DNA of 64,000 nucleotides from Lewinellaceae bacterium. Lineage in GTDB: Bacteria > Bacteroidota > Bacteroidia > Chitinophagales > Saprospiraceae. A model generated the notes under the pieces. That model was given only the letters and a program-made list of their open reading frames with translations. It was not told where the DNA came from and did no database searches. The stretch spans positions 248,001-312,000 of the forward strand of contig JACJYR010000002.1 of the NCBI GenBank assembly GCA_020636005.1, written 5' to 3'. Made by a program: the position numbers and the translations under genes. Shown piece by piece: positions 52,573 to 61,015 of this stretch (positions within the stretch are counted from its first letter, which is position 1; the number at the start of each line of letters is the position of its first letter).

Positions 52573-53538
52573 ATGAGAAAATACTTCCAATCTATGATGG
52601 CAACATTTCGAAAGGGCTTTTGCAAAAGTGGAAACCAGCCTTTCAGCAGGGCAGCCATTTCGAGGCGGCATCCTGCGGAGGCTGCGAACCTGGCTGATTT
52701 TGCCATTCTCCTTTTTGCTTTTTCCTTGCTATTGGGTTGTTATGAGCCGAAAGAGGGATGCCTCGACATCAATGCCACCAATTATGCCGTGGACGCTGAC
52801 GACGCCTGCCCCGATTGCTGCACGTACCCCACGCTCACCATTTCCCCGCTCCACCAGGTGTTGGTGAAAAACACCCTGGACAGTTTTATCAATTTCAAGT
52901 ACAACACCTTCTACCCTGCGCCTTCCAGCGATGTGGACACCTTCGAGGTGCTGCGCAGCCGCTTTTTCATTTCCAATTTCAAACTGGTAAATACAGATGG
53001 CGAAGAGGTGGGTGTGGCGGATACCATCGGCATTGGTTTCATCAATGGCAGCCGGGTGGTTTATGAGGACAATTTTGCCAAACTGGATCGGGATATTTTT
53101 TCGGCCAATGTCATCGGCACTACAGTTACGGAGGGCACTTTTGACAAGGTAAAATTCACACTCGGCCTGCCCGAAGCACTGTTGCAATTGGACACAGCCA
53201 GTATCCCGGCGGGACATCCGCTCTATTACCGGACAGACACCCTGATTTACGAGGAAGGGATCGGGTACATCCCTTTTTTGCTGAGTTTCAAAACAGATAC
53301 CTCCTCGCTTGTCGAGCCAACAGCGGTGCAGTTTTTTCAGCCAACCGACATCCTGCTGCCTTTAGAAAAACCCTTGCTGATCAAACGGGGCTTCAACATC
53401 AAGGTCAGGCTGCGCATCAATTACATAGCCTGGTTCGAGGGGGTGGATTTTTCCAGTGACCCGGTGGAAACCATCCGCCAAAAAATGGCCGCCAACTTGC
53501 CGAACGCCTTTTCGGTGACGGAAATCACCCTGGAATAG
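52573..53538 (+). CDS. MbnP-like lipoprotein 1
   Basis: 321 residues if started at ATG 52573. The frame is open to a TTG at 52546. The N-terminal 45 residues look abnormal: a lipoprotein signal FAILLFAFSLLLGC only appears at about residues 43-56, and the DNA ahead of it resembles a palindromic intergenic repeat. Next comes a short Cys-rich module (CLDINATNYAVDADDACPDC), then the MbnP-like beta-sandwich (HQVLVKNTLDSFINFKYNTF ... RFFISNFKLVNTDGEEV ... FNIKVRLRINYIAWFEGVDF). MbnP proteins bind copper at the cell surface. Followed by a second MbnP-like gene and a MauG-like peroxidase. Confidence 0.75.
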   Translation: MRKYFQSMMATFRKGFCKSGNQPFSRAAISRRHPAEAANLADFAILLFAFSLLLGCYEPKEGCLDINATNYAVDADDACPDCCTYPTLTISPLHQVLVKNTLDSFINFKYNTFYPAPSSDVDTFEVLRSRFFISNFKLVNTDGEEVGVADTIGIGFINGSRVVYEDNFAKLDRDIFSANVIGTTVTEGTFDKVKFTLGLPEALLQLDTASIPAGHPLYYRTDTLIYEEGIGYIPFLLSFKTDTSSLVEPTAVQFFQPTDILLPLEKPLLIKRGFNIKVRLRINYIAWFEGVDFSSDPVETIRQKMAANLPNAFSVTEITLE

Positions 53539-53619
53539 CCTTATTTTTGTGAACTTGCATTCGCTGCATTCCTCAAAACATTGTTGCGGAGACCTTGTTT
53601 CCATTCAAAATTCATTATC

Positions 53620-54402
53620 ATGAGAAAATTCCTTTTGTTTCTGGTCCTTGGTTTATGGGTAGCTTCCTGCAAAGACGATGACATAGGCCCAACGACCACC
53701 GTCAACCTGAATTTCAAGGCTACTTATGACGGAAGGCCCCTGGTTTTTACCGACAGTGTTTATGTGTATCCGGACGGCCACCTGATCAAGTTCGACAGGC
53801 TCAACTTTTTCATTTCCGACATAGCGCTGCTGGAAGCCCAGGGCAGCGGCGAAGCCGGGCTGATAGATATAGGCTTCCTCAATTTTTCAGACAACAGCAC
53901 ATTGCCAGAGGCTGAAACGCCACTTGTCGTTTCCAACAACAAGGTTCCTGTGGGGCAATACAAGGGCATCCGTATCGGCATCGGGGTGCCGGCCAGCCTG
54001 AACCGCTCCTCTTCTACCACCCTGCCCACCGGGAACCCCCTCCGGGACAATGCCGGGGAATTCTGGAGCGACTGGGACAGCTACATTTTCCTAAAATCGG
54101 AAGGCAAGTTCGATGCGGATGGAAGTGGCCAATTCGGCGACGGCCCAAAGGAAGGGTTTGGCCACCACCCCGGCACCGACGAAGTGTACCGCTCCATCAC
54201 CTTTACCCATCCGATAGTGCTGGAAGAAGGCAAGCCTTTTGACCTGAACTTTGTACTGGATATTCTTAAACTGTATGTAAAAGATGGCGTAGCGCTGGAC
54301 CTGACGAAGCCGGAAAACCTGGACACCCAAAGCCCCTCTGACCTGGAGCTTGCCAAGTTTCTTATGAACAACTTATTGCAGGCCCTGGCCCTGGAAAAAT
54401 GA
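53620..54402 (+). CDS. MbnP-like lipoprotein 2
   Basis: 260 residues from ATG 53620 (the frame reaches 53581). Lipoprotein signal MRKFLLFLVLGLWVASCKDD. MbnP domain: TVNLNFKATYDGRPLVFTDS, LIKFDRLNFFISDIALLEAQ and GEFWSDWDSYIFLKSEGKFD. In methanobactin-associated systems MbnP's Trp residue is oxidised to kynurenine by MbnH and then helps bind copper. The FWSDWDSYIFLKSEG motif has Trp residues, but whether one is modified here cannot be seen from sequence. The peroxidase gene follows 31 bp downstream, so the two are probably one operon. Confidence 0.85.
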   Translation: MRKFLLFLVLGLWVASCKDDDIGPTTTVNLNFKATYDGRPLVFTDSVYVYPDGHLIKFDRLNFFISDIALLEAQGSGEAGLIDIGFLNFSDNSTLPEAETPLVVSNNKVPVGQYKGIRIGIGVPASLNRSSSTTLPTGNPLRDNAGEFWSDWDSYIFLKSEGKFDADGSGQFGDGPKEGFGHHPGTDEVYRSITFTHPIVLEEGKPFDLNFVLDILKLYVKDGVALDLTKPENLDTQSPSDLELAKFLMNNLLQALALEK

Positions 54403-54433
54403 TCTTAACCTTAACACATAAAAACTTTGCCGC

Positions 54434-55564
54434 ATGAAAAAAGCCTTTATAGCCGCCTTCCTTTCGATGATTTTGATAAATGCCTGTAAAAAGGATGACA
54501 ACGGAAAGATGGAACCCATTGAGGATAATACTGACTTGACGGGTATCCCTTGTGGCCCCTCGCCCCACGATCTCGTTATCCCCGCCGGCCTTCCCAGCAT
54601 GAACATCCCAGCCGACAACCCCCTCACCGATGAAGGCATCGAACTTGGCAGGTTTCTGTTCTACGACCCCATACTTTCTGTCGACAGCACCATTTCCTGC
54701 GCCAGTTGCCACCAACTGAAGTATAGTTTCACCGACTTAAATACCAAGTCCATTGGCATCAATGGCCTTCAGGGGCCGAGGAGTTCCATGCCATTGCTTA
54801 ACGTTGGGTTCTTCAATCTGGGCCTGTTTTGGGATGGCAGGTCGCCCAACCTGGAAGATCAGGCATTGCACCCAGTTGAGAACCCCCTTGAAATGGCGGA
54901 AATCTGGGACAACGTGGAAGTGAAGCTCCAAAACCACCCGGCCTACCCGAAGATGTTCCGGGAAGCTTTTTGTATCAACAACACTTCCGAAATAACCAGG
55001 GACCTGGCCGCAAAAGCGCTTGCCCAGTTCGAGCGTACGCTTATCAGTGCCAATTCCAGGTTTGACCAGAAAATTTACCAGGGCAACAACAACCCGTTTT
55101 TGTGGTCCGACGCAGAGGTGGATGGGTACCTGATCTATTTCGACGACGCCACCGGGTCGGAGAAACTGGGCCATTGCGCCCACTGCCACGACGGTAAGGG
55201 CCTGCTCAGTTCAGAGCGCTATGAGAACAATGGGATTGAAGCGGTAGCTTCGCTGGACGACTTCCCGGACAAGGGACTGGGGGCAGTTACCGGCAAACGG
55301 TCGGACAATGGAAAATTCAAGGCGCCCAGCCTGCGAAACATTGCCCTCACGGCCCCTTACATGCACGACGGGCGGTTTGCAACGCTGGAAGAGGTCATTG
55401 ACCACTATAACTCCGGTGGGCACTATGCCGACAACCTGTTGCTGGCTTCCATCCAGCCCCTGCACCTCACTGAAACAGACAAGGCGAACCTGTTGGCCTT
55501 CCTGCAAACCTTTACTGACACCAGCTATTACAGCAATCCTGCATTTCAAAATCCTTTTCAGTAA
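54434..55564 (+). CDS. MauG/MbnH-like di-haem cytochrome c peroxidase
   Basis: 376 residues. Lipoprotein signal MKKAFIAAFLSMILINACKK. Two c-type haem sites: CASCH (Cys89, Cys92, His93) in the N-terminal half and CAHCH near residue 240 in the C-terminal half. Conserved blocks NVGFFNLGLFWDGRSPNLED, HPVENPLEM, and PYMHDGRFATLEEVIDHYNS match the CCP/MauG/MbnH family. MbnH is a MauG relative that modifies MbnP. Pairing with two MbnP genes makes an MbnH-like role more likely than plain peroxide removal. Cell-envelope, periplasm facing. Confidence 0.9.
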   Translation: MKKAFIAAFLSMILINACKKDDNGKMEPIEDNTDLTGIPCGPSPHDLVIPAGLPSMNIPADNPLTDEGIELGRFLFYDPILSVDSTISCASCHQLKYSFTDLNTKSIGINGLQGPRSSMPLLNVGFFNLGLFWDGRSPNLEDQALHPVENPLEMAEIWDNVEVKLQNHPAYPKMFREAFCINNTSEITRDLAAKALAQFERTLISANSRFDQKIYQGNNNPFLWSDAEVDGYLIYFDDATGSEKLGHCAHCHDGKGLLSSERYENNGIEAVASLDDFPDKGLGAVTGKRSDNGKFKAPSLRNIALTAPYMHDGRFATLEEVIDHYNSGGHYADNLLLASIQPLHLTETDKANLLAFLQTFTDTSYYSNPAFQNPFQ

Positions 55565-56000
55565 TGACTGCTCTGGAGGGCAGGTTGCAGGCTGCAACCT
55601 GCCCTCCAAAGCAACTTGGAAGGCCCCGGCAAAAAAAAAGCTCCCACTTTTTGCCCCCCGTTTACAAATAATCCTATCTTAGCAGCCGGTTTTCTACCCA
55701 CCCAGACCGATTTTATAGAGCTGATTTCCCTCATACTGCTTTACATCTTAACCTCTGGGAGTTTTTTCCCGATTGAATCTACCCATCAAATTGTCAAAAA
55801 AAGACGTGCCTTTCGTAATAGCACGTGACAGTCTCATTCATCACTCTTCAACCATTTGTTGATTTTCCAGAAACTGTCTTGCAGCGTATGCGGCAAGAAG
55901 CATATTGAACAAATTATTTTTAACCAAAAGTAAAGCTTGAACGAACGAGGTCTTACTTCTTAATTCAAGCCATCAATTTCTTACCAAAACTGTACTCGCT
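55565..56000. other. intergenic region with long palindrome
   Basis: 436 bp. A hairpin of 16-bp perfect arms, TGGAGGGCAGGTTGCA (55574-55589) and TGCAACCTGCCCTCCA (55593-55608), begins 10 bp past the peroxidase stop; with no T-tract, it is only possibly a terminator. The rest holds the promoter of the SprB-repeat gene and no supported ORF. Confidence 0.55.
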
Positions 56001-59000
56001 ATGAACCAAATTCGACACCTTGTCCATTCATTTTCAAGGTCTTCTAATTTTAAGGCAGCACTCTTCCTGCTGTTCCTGCCAACCTTTGTTTCAGCCCAAC
56101 TTTCTGTGACCATTTCCGGTACAAGCCCTACCTGCAATGGTTTTTCCAATGGGGAGGTCAGCGCCAACGCCTCCGGTGGCGTTGCGCCATATTCCTATCT
56201 GTGGAACAACGGTGCCAATAGCTCTATCCTCCAAAGCATAGGTGCCGGCACCTATTCGGTTACTGTTACCGATGCGCTTGGCGATCAGGCTGATGCTACC
56301 TTTAACCTGACAGAAGCAACCGCAGTGACGGTCAACGTAACCGCAGGCAATGCCTGCACAGGCAATGGCAATGCAACGGCTACGGCCGGCGGTGGCACTG
56401 GTTCTTATACCTATGCCTGGGACAACGGGGCGACAACAGCTGCTGTGTCCGGCCTATCAGCAGGTTTCCATTGCGTCACGGTGACGGACGGAAGCGGCTG
56501 CCAGGCAGTCGGTTGTGCAACCATTACCTCAGCGCTGACCCTTGATCTGTTGGTGCAGGGACTTGCCTGTTTCAACTTCTGCGATGCCAGTGTGGAAGCC
56601 ATCGTTTCCGGGGGTACGCCTCCTTACACCTATGCCTGGAGCAATGGTGCCACAGGTTCTGTAAACCCAAACCTCGGCCCTGGCGACTATTCGGTGACCG
56701 TCACTGACCAGAACGGATGCCAGGTGAACGGAACTGCAACGGTCGGAAACCCTGTCCAACTCAACATTACCGTAAACGTGACGAACCCTCCATGCGCAGG
56801 TGGTGGCACCGGGACGGCAACTGCCACGGTCAGCGGCGGCACTGGCCCCTATCAGTACATGTGGAGCACCGGCGCCACTTCGGCTACTGTTTCCGGCCTC
56901 GCACCAGGCACTTATGGCCTGACAGTGACGGATTTCCTCGGCTGTACCGGGGTTTCCTCCGCCACCATTGTTCCGGATGGCAATATTGATTTAAACCTGA
57001 CGGCTTCCCCTTCCTCAACTTGTGGGGTGGCTGACGGCACGGCGGCTGTCACCATTTCCGGCGGCACATCGCCTTATACCATTTTGTGGAGCACCGGCAG
57101 CACTGCTGCCAATATCAGTGGCCTTGCCCCCGGCAATTATTCTGTCACCGTTACCGATGCCAATGGCTGCGGTGCCAACGGCAGCATTACGGTGGGCGGC
57201 ACGCCTTCTATTGATCTGCATATCACCGGGGTAAACGCCGGCTGTGCCAATAACGGCTCTGCCAATGCCATGGTCACGCCAGGTTCCGGCACACCACCCT
57301 TCTCCTACCTTTGGAACACGGGGGCCACGACCTCTATCATCAACAACCTGACTGCAGGCACTTATTCTGTGACCGTCACCGATGCCGCAGGATGTACAGC
57401 GGAGGATATGGTAACAGTCACCAGTTCTTCCAGCATTTCAGTAGCTGCCACGGGTACCAATGTGGCCTGTTTTGGCCAAAGCACGGGCAGCGCCACTGCA
57501 ATGGTAACAGGCGCAGCAGGCATGGTGGCCTATATGTGGAGCAATAGCGGCAGCACTCAAACCATCAACAACCTTGCTACCGGGACTTATTTTGTAACAG
57601 TGGTTGACATGGCAAGCGGCTGCACGGCCACCACCAGTGTTTTCATTGGCCAACCAACACAAGTAACCGTCACCACCATCGGCGTAAACGCCGGATGTGC
57701 GGATCTTGGATCCGCCACGGCATCTGCCAGCGGCGGCACCGCACCTTACACATATAGCTGGAGCAACGGTCAAACCGGTGCTTCCATCGCCGACCTCAAC
57801 GGAGGCACCTACACCGTCACAGCCACCGATGCTAACGGTTGTACGGCTGTTTCTTCGGTTAATATTTCACAAACCAATGCCATTGCTGTTTCGGTCAACA
57901 TCACCAATCCACTGGGCGGGAACAATGCTACCGACGGCGTTTTGAGTGCACAGGTGAGCGGCGGGACGCCCACTTATACTTATCAATGGAGTACGGGTGC
58001 CACCACTTCGTCCATCAGTGGCCTTGGTGCTGGAACCTATTCCGTCACGGTGACGGATGCCAATGGATGTACCGGCACAGACGAAGTAACATTGGTCAAC
58101 CCGGCCTGCTTAGGTGACCGCATCTGGAACGATGCAAATCGCAATGGCTGCCAGGATCCGGGTGAGTTTGGCTTTGCCAATGTTTCCATTACCCTTACCG
58201 GCACGGATGTAAATGGCAACAGTATCAACATGACGACCCAGACTGCGCTGAATGGCCAGTACAAATTCGACGACCTGATGCCGGGCACTTATCAAATCCA
58301 TGTGAACGCACCAACCGGTTTTACCTATTCCCCGGCCAATTCAAGTGCATGTGGAAACGACTTTACCGATAGCGACATCATTCCGGCTACGGGCAATTCG
58401 CAAATGGTGACGCTGGCAGAAGGCCAGTGCAACCTGACCATTGATGGCGGCCTCTACGACGATTGCCTTAATGTGGCTGATCCGGGTGAGATTTGCTGCG
58501 ACCAGACCCTTTGTGGCCCCGGCAACGACCCAGCCCCGATCACCTCCCTCACCCCGGCAACCGGCGGCATTGGCGCTATCCAATACCTGTGGATGTATTC
58601 CACGGTGCCAGGCCCGTTCGACCCCAACTCCTGGAACCCCATCGGTGGGGCGACCAGCGCGAGCTACGATCCGGGGCCAATTCAGGAAACAACTTACTTC
58701 GTACGTTGCACGAAAACGGCCAACTGCGACGATTGGCTCGAATCGAACATCGTCACGATTACTGTTGCTGATGATGCCGTAGCCATTATCGTAGGACCGG
58801 ATGCTGTTTGCGAAGGTGATGTGGTAACCTATACAGCGGGTGGTAGCAATGCTTCAAATGCAACCTACACATGGAATTTTGGCGCTAACGCCAACCCGTC
58901 CACCGCTACAGGACCGAGTGCAACTGTCACCTGGATAGCCTGGGGCGTGGTGGAGATCAGCCTGACGGTAACGGCCAACGGCTGCACATCAACAGACGTA

Positions 59001-59573
59001 TTGCCGATTAGCATTTCCAACTCACCAGTCATTTGTGGCAATGCCCTGGTCATCAACGTGGACGATATGGGCAACGGCGTCATGGTCAACTGGGAAATGC
59101 AGCAATTGCCAGGCGAGTATTCATTTGCCGTACAACGGTCTTCCAACGGCATCGACTTTGACAATCTGGCTACTATGCAGCAATCGCTGGCAGAGGGGAT
59201 GCACGAATATGGATTTGCCGACTATTTTCCGAAATTGGGAAATGCCTTCTACCGCGTAGAAATACTGAAAGGCGGCGTTCACCAACTATATTCCAATGTG
59301 GTCAAAGTGGCCAAGTTTAAGTCGGATCAGCAGTTCCTCGTTTACCCGAACCCAGTCACCGACAAGCTCACCATTGAATGCAGCGAGCAGGTGAAGACTT
59401 CTGTAAAAATGGACATCCTGACGATGCACGGGAAATTGGTGCGGACGCTGAAGTTTGCCGAAGGCGCAGTCTCCATCCCCTTGGATATCAGCGATTTGCA
59501 GGCAGGCTCCTACCTGATCCGGCTCACCTTCAACGATGGTGAAAAGAGCGTGATGAAAATGATAAAGGAGTAG
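56001..59573 (+). CDS. SprB-repeat adhesin with SdrD-like B domain and T9SS type A sorting domain
   Basis: 1190 residues. Signal peptide (AALFLLFLPTFVSAQ) after a basic start. About nine SprB-type repeats of about 75 residues, each with PYSYLWNNGA-like and GTYSVTVTDANGC-like halves (residues about 35-690). Then an SdrD-type B domain (LGDRIWNDANRNGCQDPGEF ... GQYKFDDLMPGTYQIHVNAP), an Ig/PKD-like region (AVCEGDVVTYTAGGSNASNA) and a C-terminal sorting domain of about 90 residues (VYPNPVTDKLTIECSEQ ... LQAGSYLIRLTFNDGEK). Predicted to be exported by T9SS and to be a surface adhesin. The repeats recur at DNA level. Terminator 59597-59633. Confidence 0.93.
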   Translation: MNQIRHLVHSFSRSSNFKAALFLLFLPTFVSAQLSVTISGTSPTCNGFSNGEVSANASGGVAPYSYLWNNGANSSILQSIGAGTYSVTVTDALGDQADATFNLTEATAVTVNVTAGNACTGNGNATATAGGGTGSYTYAWDNGATTAAVSGLSAGFHCVTVTDGSGCQAVGCATITSALTLDLLVQGLACFNFCDASVEAIVSGGTPPYTYAWSNGATGSVNPNLGPGDYSVTVTDQNGCQVNGTATVGNPVQLNITVNVTNPPCAGGGTGTATATVSGGTGPYQYMWSTGATSATVSGLAPGTYGLTVTDFLGCTGVSSATIVPDGNIDLNLTASPSSTCGVADGTAAVTISGGTSPYTILWSTGSTAANISGLAPGNYSVTVTDANGCGANGSITVGGTPSIDLHITGVNAGCANNGSANAMVTPGSGTPPFSYLWNTGATTSIINNLTAGTYSVTVTDAAGCTAEDMVTVTSSSSISVAATGTNVACFGQSTGSATAMVTGAAGMVAYMWSNSGSTQTINNLATGTYFVTVVDMASGCTATTSVFIGQPTQVTVTTIGVNAGCADLGSATASASGGTAPYTYSWSNGQTGASIADLNGGTYTVTATDANGCTAVSSVNISQTNAIAVSVNITNPLGGNNATDGVLSAQVSGGTPTYTYQWSTGATTSSISGLGAGTYSVTVTDANGCTGTDEVTLVNPACLGDRIWNDANRNGCQDPGEFGFANVSITLTGTDVNGNSINMTTQTALNGQYKFDDLMPGTYQIHVNAPTGFTYSPANSSACGNDFTDSDIIPATGNSQMVTLAEGQCNLTIDGGLYDDCLNVADPGEICCDQTLCGPGNDPAPITSLTPATGGIGAIQYLWMYSTVPGPFDPNSWNPIGGATSASYDPGPIQETTYFVRCTKTANCDDWLESNIVTITVADDAVAIIVGPDAVCEGDVVTYTAGGSNASNATYTWNFGANANPSTATGPSATVTWIAWGVVEISLTVTANGCTSTDVLPISISNSPVICGNALVINVDDMGNGVMVNWEMQQLPGEYSFAVQRSSNGIDFDNLATMQQSLAEGMHEYGFADYFPKLGNAFYRVEILKGGVHQLYSNVVKVAKFKSDQQFLVYPNPVTDKLTIECSEQVKTSVKMDILTMHGKLVRTLKFAEGAVSIPLDISDLQAGSYLIRLTFNDGEKSVMKMIKE

Positions 59574-59596
59574 AATATTTTTTGCAACTGAAAAGA

Positions 59597-59633
59597 AGCC
59601 CCTGGAAATTCATATTCCAGGGGCTTTTTTTTT
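59597..59633 (+). terminator. terminator after the SprB-repeat gene
   Basis: Perfect 11-bp arms AGCCCCTGGAA (59597-59607) and TTCCAGGGGCT (59615-59625), 7-nt loop, followed by eight T. Confidence 0.85.
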
Positions 59634-59689
59634 GAAATTGTCCGGCTTGTCCAGGCAATTTTTTACCTTGCTTCCAATAACATCAAGTA

Positions 59690-59815
59690 TCGTTGAAGAA
59701 ATAACTTCACCAATTTTTCATGTTAAACCCCCACCATTTGCGTACTGGCTGTCAAAGGTTTTTTCTATGAAATCGTCATTTTGTTTTTTCTCCGATACTA
59801 TACTTCGCTCCTTAG
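59690..59815 (+). repeat. 110-bp dispersed element, copy F (highly divergent)
   Basis: Order of landmarks matches the consensus: GAAATAACTTCACCAA, ATGTTAAACCCCC, AAAGGTTTTTTCTA, and CTCCGATACTATA near the end. The hairpin has decayed. Probably an old relic; the call rests on short matches. Confidence 0.45.
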
Positions 59816-59816
59816 G

Positions 59817-59898
59817 TTTTGTGCGATTGAAAAACTGCCTTTAGCTCCAGCAGTTGGCAATAAGCCAACTGCCAGTAGCCAACAGCATTTGCACAAAA
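59817..59898. repeat. 82-bp inverted-repeat unit with TTTTGTGC ends
   Basis: TTTTGTGC (59817-59824) and GCACAAAA (59891-59898) bracket an inner inverted pair AGTTGGC / GCCAACT. The ends are the same as in the element at 38894-39007, though the inside is different. Confidence 0.55.
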
Positions 59899-59930
59899 AC
59901 TAATGGTGCCGGGTATAAATGCAGGATTCC

Positions 59931-60974
59931 ATGAAAAAGAGCAACCGATTACTCCCACACATCTGCTTATTTGCGCTGATTTTCACCACCGCTTGCCACC
60001 AGCAATCGACGGATGATCAGCAAAAGGATAAAAAACCCACCGTCCGGGCTATTGGTAAAATAGAACGGTTTTCCCCAGAAATGGACAATCTCGTGCCAGC
60101 CGGAGCCGTCATTGAAGTATTGGCCGATGGGCTGGATTGGTCGGAGGGGCCGGTCTGGGTGGCAAACGGGGAATACCTTTTGTTTTCCGATGTGCCGGCC
60201 AACAAGGTTTTCAAATGGAAAGAAGGGGAAGGGGCCAAATTGTTCCTTAGCCCGTCTGGTTTCACCAGTGAAACGGCCCCTGGCGGGGAAGGCTCTAACG
60301 GCCTGTTGTTCAATGCCCAGGGCAATCTCGTTCTTTGCCAGCACGGGGACCGCCGGGTAGCCTGGATGAACGCACCGCTCGATCAGCCTAGCCCTGAATT
60401 TATTACCCTGGCCGACAAATGGAATGGAAAGCGTTTCAACAGCCCAAACGACGCCTGCTACGACAGGGCGGGCAACCTCTATTTTACCGACCCCCCTTAT
60501 GGCCTGCCGAAACAAATGGATGACCCGGCCAAGGAAATCCCTTTTCAGGGCGTTTACCGCCTCAGCAAGGACGGGAAGGTTGACCTGTTGGTTGATTCTT
60601 TGTCCAGACCAAATGGGATCGCCCTTTCCCCTGATGAAAAGGTTTTGTACATCGCCAATTCCGATCCGGATAAGGCTATCTGGATGGCCTACGACGTGAT
60701 GGAAAATGGCCAGCTTGCCAATGGCAGGGTGTTTTACGATGCGACTGCTATGGTGGGTGACGAACACAAGGGCCTGCCCGACGGGCTGAAAGTAGATGGC
60801 AACGGCAACCTCTTTGCCACCGGCCCAGGCGGTTGTTGGGTCTTCAAACCCGATGGTACCGTTTTGGGAAGGATTGATACGGGCGAGGCAACAGCCAATT
60901 GTGCGTTTGGCAACGGTGGCAAGGCACTCTACCTGACAGCCGATATGTACGTGTGCCGGGTAACTCTTCATTGA
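59931..60974 (+). CDS. SMP-30/gluconolactonase-like lipoprotein
   Basis: 347 residues from ATG 59931 (an ATG four codons upstream at 59919 is in the same frame). Lipoprotein signal LLPHICLFALIFTTACHQQS. The six-bladed propeller shows the family's signature blades: LDWSEGPVWVANGEYLLFSD, SNGLLFNAQGNLVLCQHGDR, KRFNSPNDACYDRAGNLYFT with DPPYG, and SRPNGIALSPDEKVLYIANS with DPD, and the late KGLPDGLKVDGNGNLFATGP. The metal-binding Glu, Asn and Asp residues are visible. Predicted to hydrolyse sugar lactones in the periplasm; convergent with the MFS transporter gene. Confidence 0.9.
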   Translation: MKKSNRLLPHICLFALIFTTACHQQSTDDQQKDKKPTVRAIGKIERFSPEMDNLVPAGAVIEVLADGLDWSEGPVWVANGEYLLFSDVPANKVFKWKEGEGAKLFLSPSGFTSETAPGGEGSNGLLFNAQGNLVLCQHGDRRVAWMNAPLDQPSPEFITLADKWNGKRFNSPNDACYDRAGNLYFTDPPYGLPKQMDDPAKEIPFQGVYRLSKDGKVDLLVDSLSRPNGIALSPDEKVLYIANSDPDKAIWMAYDVMENGQLANGRVFYDATAMVGDEHKGLPDGLKVDGNGNLFATGPGGCWVFKPDGTVLGRIDTGEATANCAFGNGGKALYLTADMYVCRVTLH

Positions 60975-61015
60975 GGAATCACTGAGCACGGTCCCCACCC
61001 AACAACGCTATCCAA

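Larger units (their letters stand above)
59574..59930. other. intergenic region with repeats
   Basis: 357 bp with the terminator 59597-59633, a divergent copy of the dispersed element at about 59690-59815, and an 82-bp inverted repeat at 59817-59898. No supported ORF. Confidence 0.45.

Noticed and set aside
56001..58100. Regular short repeats in the DNA as a possible CRISPR array
   Set aside because: They are in-frame SprB protein repeats of about 225 bp with degenerate copies; there are no unique spacers or cas genes.
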